The notes beneath the pieces were generated by a model. The model was not told the DNA's origin and did no database searches. It saw nothing but the letters and a program-made list of their open reading frames with translations. DNA of 64,000 nucleotides. It comes from Kyrpidia spormannii (lineage in GTDB: Bacteria; Bacillota; Bacilli; Kyrpidiales; Kyrpidiaceae). The stretch covers positions 1 to 64,000 of the forward strand of contig NZ_CP024955.1 in the NCBI RefSeq assembly GCF_002804065.1, in the 5' to 3' direction. The translations under genes and the position numbers were made by a program. Below, one piece after another: positions 26,423-33,716 of the stretch (positions are counted from its first letter, which is position 1; every line of letters starts with the position of its first letter).

Positions 26423-26447
26423 GAGGCAGGCCATCGAGTCCTGCCTC
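26423..26447 (-). terminator. Terminator at the end of the oxidase transcript
   Basis: GAGGCAGG (26423-26430) and CCTGCCTC (26440-26447) form a perfect eight-base stem. The T run lies on the minus-strand side (CTGTTTTTATTG), so it ends minus-strand transcription, about 320 bases beyond the oxidase subunit I stop. Confidence 0.75.
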
Positions 26448-26768
26448 GCTGTTCGGTCCCAAGGTTAATACACGGGTTGCTGACTCGTTCCCGACTTCGG
26501 GTTTTGCCCTGCGGTCACCTGTCCAACCTTGAGCAGCCATTGGCTGTGAATCGAGCCATCCTGGAATTCGTGACAGACATGGATGAATACAGTTACTTTT
26601 GCTAGATGGTCAGGCACGCAGCGCCTGTGACGGGCGGGCAGTGAGCCGCACGTGGCGGCGTGCCGATATCCCCTGCTGAGCGTGCTCGCACCCATCGCAC
26701 GCAAGAAACCCCGGGGTCTTCTCGATATGGACCACTTGCAACGCGGAGAGCGCAGATTGTCCGTCCGC
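26448..26768 (-). other. Unassigned segment between oxidase subunit I and its terminator
   Basis: No recognisable gene. Because the terminator lies beyond it, this stretch is probably transcribed with the oxidase operon. A minus-strand frame ending at 26465, just before the terminator, encodes VFIHVCHEFQDGSIHSQW near its end, and another frame just after subunit I encodes TPGFLACDGCEHAQQGISA. Neither has a ribosome site that I can see. A decayed or frameshifted small gene is possible. Confidence 0.35.
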
Positions 26769-28457
26769 CTACCAACTTCGAATCGGCGGCGAACTCGGCG
26801 GCGGTGTTTGGATCATATCCACCAATGGCACGGTGTACACGATGAGCACCAAAACGCCTGTAAGGGCGATCCACAAAGGCCAACGCTCGAGAATCATGGG
26901 GGTCGGGTGGGACTTGTCTTTCACCTCTCCAATCGGGAATTCGGCAGGAGTGTCCAGGCGCGGGGCAAACCACCACAGGTAGATCATCGCGCCGAGGAAC
27001 AGCATAATGGAGAGAAACAGGAAGATACCCGACATCCCCATGACCGGCCAGTACGGCAGCCACGGTTGGACAACAGGGTTGTCGTTGTACGTGGTGAACG
27101 CCGTGCGCCGGGGTTCTCCCAGGAGTCCGACGATGTGCATGGGAACGGCGTTTAACAGCATGCCGATAAACCAGAGCCACGCTTGGAAAATGCCCAGGTT
27201 ATTGACCCGCCACGTCAGCTTTCGGTTGGTGAGGGCCGGGACCAGCCAGTATGCGATGCCGAAAAAGGTTAGGGTCACCGCAGACGACAAGGTCATGTGA
27301 AAGTGTCCCGTTACCCACAAAGTGTTATGAATGACTTGGTTAAGCTGGTAACTGGCGTTCACCACTCCTCCGGCTCCACCGGGGATGAACATCACCATGC
27401 CGAGAAACGGGGCGAAGAACCGGACATCTTTCCACGGGAGTTTGCGGAGCCATGCGAATCTCCCCGTCGCTCCCTGAGCCCGGCCAGCCATTTCGAAGGT
27501 GGCGAACATGGCGAACACGGTCATCAAAGACGGGACCACGACAGTCAGGGTGAGGGCGGCGGCGAGGATTTTCCACCCATTCGCAATCCCCGGTTCGTTG
27601 AACTGGTGATGAAATCCAACGGGGATCGAATAGAGGATGAACAAGACGAAAGTCAATCGCGGCAGAGAATCACTGAATAACTTGCCCTTGATGATTTGGG
27701 GGATGTTCACGTACCAGTATATGTAAGCCGGCAACAACCAGAAATACACCAAGGGGTGTCCGAAATACCAGAACAGGGTGCGGCTCAGTTCCACGTTCAC
27801 CCGAGGAACCCAACCAAAGGCCATGGGGATCAATTGAAAGAGCACTTCAATGGCGACCCCCAGGGTGGCGATGATCCACAGGATCATCGTCGCAACAGAC
27901 ATGTAGGCGAATAACGGAGACACCTGACCCCGGTGCTGCCGCCGCCACCGGGCGTAGGCCGTGAAGATTGCCACTCCCCCGAGCCAGCTTCCCACGACGA
28001 CCAGCGCCATCGCGACATAAAACCACGGAGAGGCTTTCAGCGGGGCGTAAAAGGTGTACAACACCGTGGCCGAGTTGTTCAGAATGCTGACCGTGCCCAT
28101 GGCGGTGCCCACCACCATCATGATCCAGCCGATCCACGCCCAAACCCGGTCCACGGTATGGAGTCGGCCGCCCAGGGTCTTGGCCGTCCCGGCGAGAAGA
28201 AATCCAATGATAAACAGCGTGGTGAAAATCAGCGCCAGGGCCACACCGTGCAGCGTGAGCAACTGGTAATAACCCACAGCGTCCGGCCATTTTATGTATC
28301 CGGTGCGCTGCAACCCCTGCAGCATTCCGGCCGCCGCACCCAGCAGCAAGGCGATAAAAGCAACCCCCAAGTGGGCGAGCACAAGAACCCGATCCCCCCG
28401 TTCAAAGGCGAAGACTGGAGCCCGGGTCGTTCCTGTTTCTACAGCACTTTCGCTCAT
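26769..28457 (-). CDS. ba3-type cytochrome c oxidase subunit I
   Basis: A 562-residue haem-copper oxidase core subunit with about 13 membrane helices. His70 (LLTLHGVALALIF) is a low-spin haem ligand; the CuB centre is seen in FGHPLVYFWLLPAYIYWYV (His with Tyr four residues on) and HHQFNEPG; VTGHFHMTLSSA carries the two haem ligands of helix X. Lack of the A-type D-channel pattern and the pairing with a short subunit II place it in the B (ba3-like) group. GGAGGAG precedes the ATG. It is the last recognised gene of the IIa-II-I operon. Confidence 0.93.
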   Translation of the reverse strand: MSESAVETGTTRAPVFAFERGDRVLVLAHLGVAFIALLLGAAAGMLQGLQRTGYIKWPDAVGYYQLLTLHGVALALIFTTLFIIGFLLAGTAKTLGGRLHTVDRVWAWIGWIMMVVGTAMGTVSILNNSATVLYTFYAPLKASPWFYVAMALVVVGSWLGGVAIFTAYARWRRQHRGQVSPLFAYMSVATMILWIIATLGVAIEVLFQLIPMAFGWVPRVNVELSRTLFWYFGHPLVYFWLLPAYIYWYVNIPQIIKGKLFSDSLPRLTFVLFILYSIPVGFHHQFNEPGIANGWKILAAALTLTVVVPSLMTVFAMFATFEMAGRAQGATGRFAWLRKLPWKDVRFFAPFLGMVMFIPGGAGGVVNASYQLNQVIHNTLWVTGHFHMTLSSAVTLTFFGIAYWLVPALTNRKLTWRVNNLGIFQAWLWFIGMLLNAVPMHIVGLLGEPRRTAFTTYNDNPVVQPWLPYWPVMGMSGIFLFLSIMLFLGAMIYLWWFAPRLDTPAEFPIGEVKDKSHPTPMILERWPLWIALTGVLVLIVYTVPLVDMIQTPPPSSPPIRSW

Positions 28458-28479
28458 GGCTGCTCCTCCTCGACAGAGA

Positions 28480-28956
28480 TTACTGGACGACGAATCGACC
28501 GAGCATCACTTGATGTCCGCTGCCACAATACTCATTGCAGACGATCACCCGGTCCATTTTATTGCGGAAAGTGGCCGTGTACTCGGTGATGTGACCGGGG
28601 ACCACCATGAGGTTCACATTGGTGCCCGGAATTTCAAAGCCGTGAACCACATCTGGGCTCGTCACCTCAAAATGCACCGTGGAACCCGCGGGCACCGTCA
28701 CATTGTTCGGCTGGTACATAAACATTTGGGCGATCATGACGGCGCGGTACTCGTTCGGTCCCACCTGATAGAGACCGGGTTTGTCAAAGGGTGGGGTGGT
28801 TCGCACCGCGTCCGGGGCGATGGTTTTCATTTGCCCGGGGTTATGAAATCCCCAGACCAGCGCCATGAGCAAGATGATCGCAAAGAATACCACCAAGGAT
28901 GCCCCGCCGATCATCAACCAGATCCGTTCCGAGCGGGGCAAATCGATATTGAGCAT
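28480..28956 (-). CDS. ba3-type cytochrome c oxidase subunit II (CuA)
   Basis: A 158-residue subunit II with one N-terminal membrane helix (about 12-36) and an external cupredoxin domain carrying the binuclear CuA site: His in VVHGFEIPG and CNEYCGSGHQVM (two Cys, His, Met). The short single-helix form is typical of ba3 oxidases. It takes electrons from cytochrome c on the outer face and passes them to subunit I, which starts 22 bases downstream. Confidence 0.94.
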   Translation of the reverse strand: MLNIDLPRSERIWLMIGGASLVVFFAIILLMALVWGFHNPGQMKTIAPDAVRTTPPFDKPGLYQVGPNEYRAVMIAQMFMYQPNNVTVPAGSTVHFEVTSPDVVHGFEIPGTNVNLMVVPGHITEYTATFRNKMDRVIVCNEYCGSGHQVMLGRFVVQ

Positions 28957-28970
28957 CGAGGTTTACCTCC

Positions 28971-29123
28971 CTATCCACTCAGCCTTGTGACGTAAACGCC
29001 GAACATGACAAACCACAGGATCACAATAAACGCTCCCACCACGAGGGATGACAAAATCGTGTCCTGTAGATTCTCTTCGTTTTTTTCCACCTTCTGCATA
29101 TCCTTTTTCAAGTCCTCATCCAC
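28971..29123 (-). CDS. Small oxidase subunit IIa-like protein
   Basis: A 50-residue protein from GTG (complement of 29121-29123) with AAGGGGTGAG upstream. Residues 1-22 are charged and probably helical (DEDLKKDMQKVEKNEENLQ), and residues 25-45 form a single membrane helix. Position directly before subunit II matches the single-helix subunit IIa of ba3 oxidases, though the charged N-terminal part is longer than in Thermus. Family assignment rests on context. Confidence 0.7.
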   Translation of the reverse strand: MDEDLKKDMQKVEKNEENLQDTILSSLVVGAFIVILWFVMFGVYVTRLSG

Positions 29124-29423
29124 ACCGTCCTCACCCCTTCTCTCAGGGAATACCACCTCTTTCTGGAAGTATGTCCTGTCGCCGCAATGTTCATCCGGGG
29201 ATCGGTTGCGCTCCCGATGATGGCAGACATGGCGTAAAATAATCGCAAAAGAGGTCACTCGCCGGACTGAGAACTGGAAAAACGTTGTCGGGTTGGTCTG
29301 GTCAGAGCGGTTTAAGGAACGCAGGAGTGAAAAAACCTTGTGATTTCACGGGGTGACTGGCTCTCTGGCTTCCGGGCCGGGTGAGGCGGAAGACCCGCGC
29401 CCGGCCCCGGTGCCCGTGATGCT
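29124..29423. other. Gene-free region upstream of the oxidase operon
   Basis: No convincing gene. It should hold the minus-strand oxidase promoter, which I could not assign. A GC-rich hairpin GGGCCGGG (29374-29381) with CCCGGCCC (29400-29407) lies close to the end of the LysM peptidase gene and may terminate its transcript, although no T run follows. Confidence 0.4.
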
Positions 29424-30290
29424 TCAGCGTTGCGATTCCCACCATTTTAGATAGGGATACGGGTCGATCGCCTGCCAGGATCCGGAGGTTTTATACATCC
29501 CAAAGTGCAGGTGGGCCTCGAATTTCCCGGAAGTCCCGACGGGACCGTATCCGGTGTTCCCCACGTATCCGATCAGTTGACCCTTCTTGATCGTCGCACC
29601 TTTAACCATCCCTCCGGCATATCCAGACATATGGGCGTAATAAAAAACGGTGGATCCGTCGACCCGAACGGTGAGTCGCCAGCCCCCCAGTTCACTCCAC
29701 CCCTGGTTGATAATCGTCCCCCCTTCGGCGGCGTAAATGGGGGTGCCCAGAGGGGCCACGATGTCTATGCCATCGTGGTTGCGGGTGGTGGTACCTGACG
29801 GGGACCAGGTTCGAATCGCGCCAAAATTGTCAGTAAACCCTGAGTAGGAGCCCTTGGGCAATGGGAAGACGCCATCTTGATAGGCCGGGGGCATGCGAAC
29901 CGTCGGGGTCGAAGCGGGGGCCGTGGATCCCAGATTGCTGCTGGGACCGGAAGGAATCTTTAGGATTTGGCCGGGGTAAATCAGGTCTCCGGACAGATGG
30001 TTCGCAGCTTTAACCGCCGCCACCGAAACATGGTATCGCTGGCCGATTTTCCAAAGGCTGTCGCCCTTGACCACGGTGTATGTGCGGCTGTTCCCTGGGA
30101 TCTGAAGGTTTTGCCCGGGGTAAATCCATGTACTTGTCAGATGATTGACTTGCATTAACTGGGCGACAGATACATGGTGGGCTTGAGCGATTTTCCACAA
30201 GGTGTCACCAGGTTTTACCGTATAAGCCAGAGCCGGAGTCGGAAGGAGCAGGGCGCCGGTGAGAACGGCGGCAATCAACCGACCTTTCAT
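29424..30290 (-). CDS. LysM-domain M23 family metallopeptidase
   Basis: A 288-residue exported cell-wall hydrolase. A signal peptide (1-22, ending PALA) is followed by two LysM peptidoglycan-binding domains (about 23-66 and 70-113, each beginning YTVxxGDxLWKIxQ) and a linker. The C-terminal M23 endopeptidase domain has NHDGIDIVAPLG (His and Asp zinc ligands) and HLHFG. The minus-strand ATG is preceded by GGAGG. Proteins of this layout cleave peptide cross-links during growth, sporulation or germination; which applies is unclear. Confidence 0.93.
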   Translation of the reverse strand: MKGRLIAAVLTGALLLPTPALAYTVKPGDTLWKIAQAHHVSVAQLMQVNHLTSTWIYPGQNLQIPGNSRTYTVVKGDSLWKIGQRYHVSVAAVKAANHLSGDLIYPGQILKIPSGPSSNLGSTAPASTPTVRMPPAYQDGVFPLPKGSYSGFTDNFGAIRTWSPSGTTTRNHDGIDIVAPLGTPIYAAEGGTIINQGWSELGGWRLTVRVDGSTVFYYAHMSGYAGGMVKGATIKKGQLIGYVGNTGYGPVGTSGKFEAHLHFGMYKTSGSWQAIDPYPYLKWWESQR

Positions 30291-30485
30291 CCTGAGACCT
30301 CCTCGTCCTTTTCAATTCCTACTGTCACTCTACTGAAGTCGGATCGGTTTGTGAATATACAAATATTGGGTTGTAACGGGCGTCCGGTCTTCTCCCGGAC
30401 GGCATCGTCGGTCCTGCCACATGGGTTGCCCTGGGAATCGGACAAGTGGAGTGGGGGGCGGATGTGGGGGGTGGATGGCCTTGAA

Positions 30486-30503
30486 GGCCGGCTTCGGCCG
30501 GCC
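30486..30503. other. UUCG-loop hairpin
   Basis: GGCCGGC-TTCG-GCCGGCC is a perfect seven-base stem with a very stable tetraloop, in the gap between the LysM peptidase and ymaF genes. No T run follows on either strand, so its role is unknown; it may protect or end the ymaF transcript. The rest of the 30291-30532 gap shows no gene. Confidence 0.45.
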
Positions 30504-30532
30504 GAGGGCCAGCCGGCCGCGCCGGGCTTTCG

Positions 30533-30934
30533 TCAGGGATGGGCGTGCCCCGTTCTGCCGCGGTAGTGATGGGTGTGGGGCGGACGACCGTTGACCGTGC
30601 TGACACCGGCGAATAGGTGGTAATGACCGCCTCCGGGCAGAGGCACGGCGGGACCTGTGCGCCCTTGTAAGACGTGGGTGTGGCCTTGATTCAAGGTGGT
30701 CACCGTGTAATAATCGTGGGTGTGGGGGACACCGCTCGGAGCGGGGCCCGTGGTGCCAGCGTAACGATGTCGATGACCGGCGTCGAAAGATGTGATTCCG
30801 GCGAAATCGTGGACATGCGGTGGCCGGCCGTCCCATTCGATCAAATAGAGCTCGTGGGTGTGGTCTTCATTCCTCGGTTCTCCAGATGTGGGCGGATCGG
30901 CGTGGTACAGGATGCCGATGACCGGTTGTTTCAT
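30533..30934 (-). CDS. YmaF family histidine-rich protein
   Basis: A 133-residue soluble protein with histidine pairs repeated along its length: DHTHEL, PHVHDF, GHRHRY, PHTHDYY, GHTHVL, GHYHLF, PHTHHYRG. Repeats of about 25-30 residues alternate a P-H-x-H-D/Y and a G-H-x-H unit, each with TTGPA or RTGPA linkers. This matches the YmaF family of Bacillus, whose function is unknown; metal binding is my inference from the His pairs. AAAGGAGGG precedes its ATG. It is flanked by non-coding gaps and looks monocistronic. Confidence 0.82.
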   Translation of the reverse strand: MKQPVIGILYHADPPTSGEPRNEDHTHELYLIEWDGRPPHVHDFAGITSFDAGHRHRYAGTTGPAPSGVPHTHDYYTVTTLNQGHTHVLQGRTGPAVPLPGGGHYHLFAGVSTVNGRPPHTHHYRGRTGHAHP

Positions 30935-31094
30935 GAACAGCCCTCCTTTCCTCTGCTCACTGTATGGACGGAAGGGAAAAACGGCCGGGCCAATCGGCCG
31001 GGCGGCGGTGGAATTTGCTCACTCAATCAAGGTCTGAACGCTCGGCTTTGTGCCCGCCAGGCAGGGGGCCGGGCAGCCAAGGATCACCGGCCGT

Positions 31095-31124
31095 TGCACG
31101 GAGTGCCCAGATTGTGATATAGTA
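31095..31124 (+). promoter_or_regulatory. Promoter for tadA
   Basis: TTGCAC (31095-31100) and TATAGT (31119-31124) are spaced by 18 bases, with the tadA start about 27 bases beyond. Confidence 0.6.
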
Positions 31125-31150
31125 GTAGAACGGAAGGTGGGATTCAGCTT

Positions 31151-31675
31151 TTGCCAGACACCCCGCGGGATTTGCAGTACATGGAGCGCGCCCTGCAACT
31201 GGCCGCATACGCAGGGGAGATGGGTGAAGTGCCCATCGGTGCGGTGGTGGTGGCAGGCGGACAGATCCTCGGAGAGGGTTGCAACCTTCGGGAGATGTGG
31301 AATGATCCCACAGCCCACGCGGAGATGGTGGCCTTGCGGCAAGCGGCCCAAGCGGTCGGTGGCTGGCGACTTTCGGGCACCACGTTGTATGTGACCCTGG
31401 AGCCATGTGCCATGTGCGTGGGTGCAGCTGTCTTAGCTCGGGTGGAACGGGTGGTTTTTGGGGCGCCTGATCCGAAAGCGGGAGCGTGCGGATCAGTGCT
31501 CCAGGTGGCTGACGCGCCCCTGAATCATCGACTCAAGGTGGAGGGTGGCGTTCTTCGGGAATCCTGTTCCGACCTGCTAAAACGGTTTTTTCGTGAACTG
31601 CGCGCGCGGGAGAGGCCGCAGGCTGGCCATTCTTCAGTTCTTTCCTTTGATGACCCACCGCGGAGAGATGTCTGA
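31151..31675 (+). CDS. tadA: tRNA-specific adenosine deaminase TadA
   Basis: TadA deaminates the wobble adenosine of tRNA-Arg(ACG) to inosine. The 174-residue product has the zinc deaminase motifs HAEMVAL (His56, catalytic Glu58) and PCAMC (Cys86, Cys89). The start is TTG 31151 with AAGGTGGGAT seven bases upstream; an internal ATG at 31181 is the alternative. Its last 14 bases (through TGA 31673-31675) lie inside the following tRNA-Ser gene, an unusual overlap. Position before tRNA and SRP RNA genes matches B. subtilis. Confidence 0.95.
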   Translation: MPDTPRDLQYMERALQLAAYAGEMGEVPIGAVVVAGGQILGEGCNLREMWNDPTAHAEMVALRQAAQAVGGWRLSGTTLYVTLEPCAMCVGAAVLARVERVVFGAPDPKAGACGSVLQVADAPLNHRLKVEGGVLRESCSDLLKRFFRELRARERPQAGHSSVLSFDDPPRRDV

Positions 31676-31751
31676 GTGGTCGAAAGAGCTCGCCTCGAAA
31701 GCGAGTAGCCCTTCACGGGGCTCGTGGGTTCGAATCCCACTCTCTCCGCCA
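31662..31751 (+). tRNA. tRNA-Ser (anticodon CGA)
   Basis: Acceptor GGAGAGA/TCTCTCC, anticodon stem CTCGC/GCGAG with loop CTCGAAA (anticodon CGA), a long variable arm, T arm GTGGGTTCGAATCCCAC, and encoded CCA. Its first 14 bases overlap the 3' end of tadA. Confidence 0.97.
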
Positions 31752-31798
31752 TTGTTATTCCCCAGGGTACCCCTACAAGCCGGCGGTAGATCGACTAT

Positions 31799-31889
31799 GG
31801 AGAGATGTCCGAGTGGTCGAAGGAGCACGATTGGAAATCGTGTAGGCGGCAAAACCGCCTCGTGGGTTCGAATCCCACTCTCTCCGCCA
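31799..31889 (+). tRNA. tRNA-Ser (anticodon GGA)
   Basis: Acceptor GGAGAGA/TCTCTCC, anticodon stem CACGA/TCGTG with loop TTGGAAA (anticodon GGA), a long variable arm and encoded CCA. Acceptor, D and T arms are nearly identical to the CGA tRNA just upstream. SRP RNA begins six bases later. Confidence 0.97.
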
Positions 31890-31894
31890 CTGGA

Positions 31895-32168
31895 TCTGCC
31901 GCGCTAGGCGGGGAGGTAGCGGTGCCCTGAACCCGCAATCCGCTAGAGCGGGGTTGAAGGCTTGTCGTGAGGTGTGCGTCATGGAGGGTCGGCACCGGCC
32001 TCGGAGCGTCGACGACCGGGTCCTGCGCGGCGGGTCCTTCCGAACCGTGTCAGGTCCTGACGGAAGCAGCACTAAGGAAGATCGCCCGGGTGCCGCAGGG
32101 CAGCCTGGTCCGAGCCACCCGCCGGTGATACGCCTCGGTGCGCACATCGAAGACAAGGGCGCGGCAGA
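31895..32168 (+). ncRNA. ffs: Signal recognition particle RNA (large bacterial type)
   Basis: The termini pair perfectly (TCTGCCGCGC with GCGCGGCAGA). The 5' Alu-domain sequence GGCGGGGAGGTAGCGGTGCC and the S-domain tip GTGTCAGGTCCTGACGGAAG followed by CAGCACTAAGG (Ffh-binding) are present. Length of about 274 matches the large SRP RNA of Bacillus, found at the same place before dnaX. A strong terminator follows. Confidence 0.95.
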
Positions 32169-32175
32169 TCCAGGG

Positions 32176-32209
32176 AATCCTCCTGCCCCACAGGGCGGGA
32201 GGATTTTTT
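32176..32209 (+). terminator. Terminator of the SRP RNA transcript
   Basis: AATCCTCCTGCCC (32176-32188) pairs with GGGCGGGAGGATT (32193-32205), one wobble, four-base loop, followed by TTTTTTG. Confidence 0.93.
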
Positions 32210-32288
32210 GCGTCCTCGTAGAACTGTACACGTACGGCGACCGGGAATGTGCGGCCCGGGATCGCTATAGGGCGGGGAGGGACGTGGC

Positions 32289-33611
32289 TTGTTTCACCGC
32301 GAAGGCTGGATCGAACGAAACATCGAACTCCTCCCGTTTCCGGCCTGCCTCTTGGACAGCGGCGGCGCACTCCTGGCGGCGAGTCGGGCGCTGGAAGATG
32401 CAACTCGGCAGCCCGAAAACCATCCGGCAGAGAAGGGTCCGGAATCTTCAAACGCCGGGAGGGACGGTTTGGCGGCCGATATGGTCCGCTACGAAAGAAC
32501 CACTGAGGACGGGAATCGCGTGTACTTGTATGTTTCAGATGACGCCATCACCTGGGACCTGTGGCTGTGGGAACTTGTTCAGCCCATTATCGGGGAGATG
32601 GCGATGGGCGTTATTTTGACCGATGTGGATCTGAGGGTGCGGGCGACGAACAGCACAGCTGTGAAGATGCTGCACTTGAAAGCCGATGACGCCATTGGGC
32701 GGGTCCTTTCCGAGGCTGTTCCCGAACTCGGCCTGGTGTTGCGTCCCGTTGCCCACAAGATCGCCGCGGAAGGTGTGCGAAACCTTCTTTTTGATGCTGA
32801 AATCGACGGGCAGATCCAACACTGGTTGCTGGATTCTCATGTTTTGCCGGGTTTTTTATCTCCGGAGGGATCTCACGAAAAAAGAATCGTGTTTTTCCTG
32901 AAGGATCTGGGGGAACGGTTCGAAAACCAGCTTCAGCGACAGGAAAAGCTCGCCACGGTCGGCAAGATTGCCGCTGGCATTGCCCACGAAATTCGCAATC
33001 CCCTGACTTCAATTAAAGGCTTTTTGCAAATCATGCGAGAGAATTTCATCCGCTCCCATATGGATAAGGAATTTCAGTACACTGAGGTTATGTTGGCGGA
33101 GATCGATCGGGTCAATGAGTTGGTCGGGGAGTTGCTGTTGTTATCGAGACCCCGGGATATAAAACTGGCATCCATGGAAGTGGAAGAACTGGTTACGGGT
33201 TTGGCCCCACTTATCAGCAGTGAAACCCTTCTGCACGACATTGAATTTCATTTGTGTATCAAACCCGTTCCGAAAGTGTTGGCAGACCCTGAGCTGTTGA
33301 AGCAGGTCGTTCTGAACCTCGTGAAAAATGCGGTGGAAGCGATGGAACACGGCGGCACGTTGACCCTATGTACCGACGTGGACCGGGAAGAAAATCTCGT
33401 TCGGATTGATGTACAAGACACGGGTCCCGGGATTCCCGCTTACGCGATGGATCGCATTTTCGATGCCTTTTTTACGACCAAAGAAAACGGGACTGGCTTG
33501 GGGCTGCCCATTTGCCAACGGATTATCAGCGATCTGGGGGGTATGATCCGGGTTTCCAGTAAAGGATACGGGACCACGTTCAGTGTTCTGCTGCCCGCCT
33601 ACGAGCCGTAG
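32289..33611 (+). CDS. PAS-domain sensor histidine kinase, orphan
   Basis: A 440-residue kinase with no membrane helix. The order is an N-terminal region (1-95), a PAS-like sensor (about 97-210, beginning VQPIIGEMAMGVILTDVDLR), a HisKA dimerisation domain with phosphoacceptor His233 in HEIRNPLTSIKG, and a HATPase domain with VLNLVKNAVEAM, DTGPGIP and GTGLGLPICQRI. The start is TTG 32289 with GGGGAGGGA eight bases upstream. No response regulator is adjacent. Soluble PAS kinases of this shape include sporulation phosphorelay kinases such as KinA, and nitrogen NtrB-like kinases; which applies is open. Confidence 0.9.
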   Translation: MFHREGWIERNIELLPFPACLLDSGGALLAASRALEDATRQPENHPAEKGPESSNAGRDGLAADMVRYERTTEDGNRVYLYVSDDAITWDLWLWELVQPIIGEMAMGVILTDVDLRVRATNSTAVKMLHLKADDAIGRVLSEAVPELGLVLRPVAHKIAAEGVRNLLFDAEIDGQIQHWLLDSHVLPGFLSPEGSHEKRIVFFLKDLGERFENQLQRQEKLATVGKIAAGIAHEIRNPLTSIKGFLQIMRENFIRSHMDKEFQYTEVMLAEIDRVNELVGELLLLSRPRDIKLASMEVEELVTGLAPLISSETLLHDIEFHLCIKPVPKVLADPELLKQVVLNLVKNAVEAMEHGGTLTLCTDVDREENLVRIDVQDTGPGIPAYAMDRIFDAFFTTKENGTGLGLPICQRIISDLGGMIRVSSKGYGTTFSVLLPAYEP

Positions 33612-33716
33612 GGGGCACGCGATTCCCGGCGGGGCACTGGTCTGGATACCCCGCATATGGTAGTGTATTCGCAGACGGCTATTGTCGATCGGAAGAAAGC
33701 AAAGAGGTGGGGACCT

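Noticed and set aside
30533..30934. Regular spacing in the His-rich gene as a possible CRISPR-like repeat
   Set aside because: The repetition is at protein level within a coding frame; DNA units vary and no spacer pattern exists. No CRISPR array was seen in the window.
33640..33716. CATATGGTA with an upstream AC as a sporulation promoter before dnaX
   Set aside because: The short motif is likely chance; dnaX is a growth gene and nothing else supports it.
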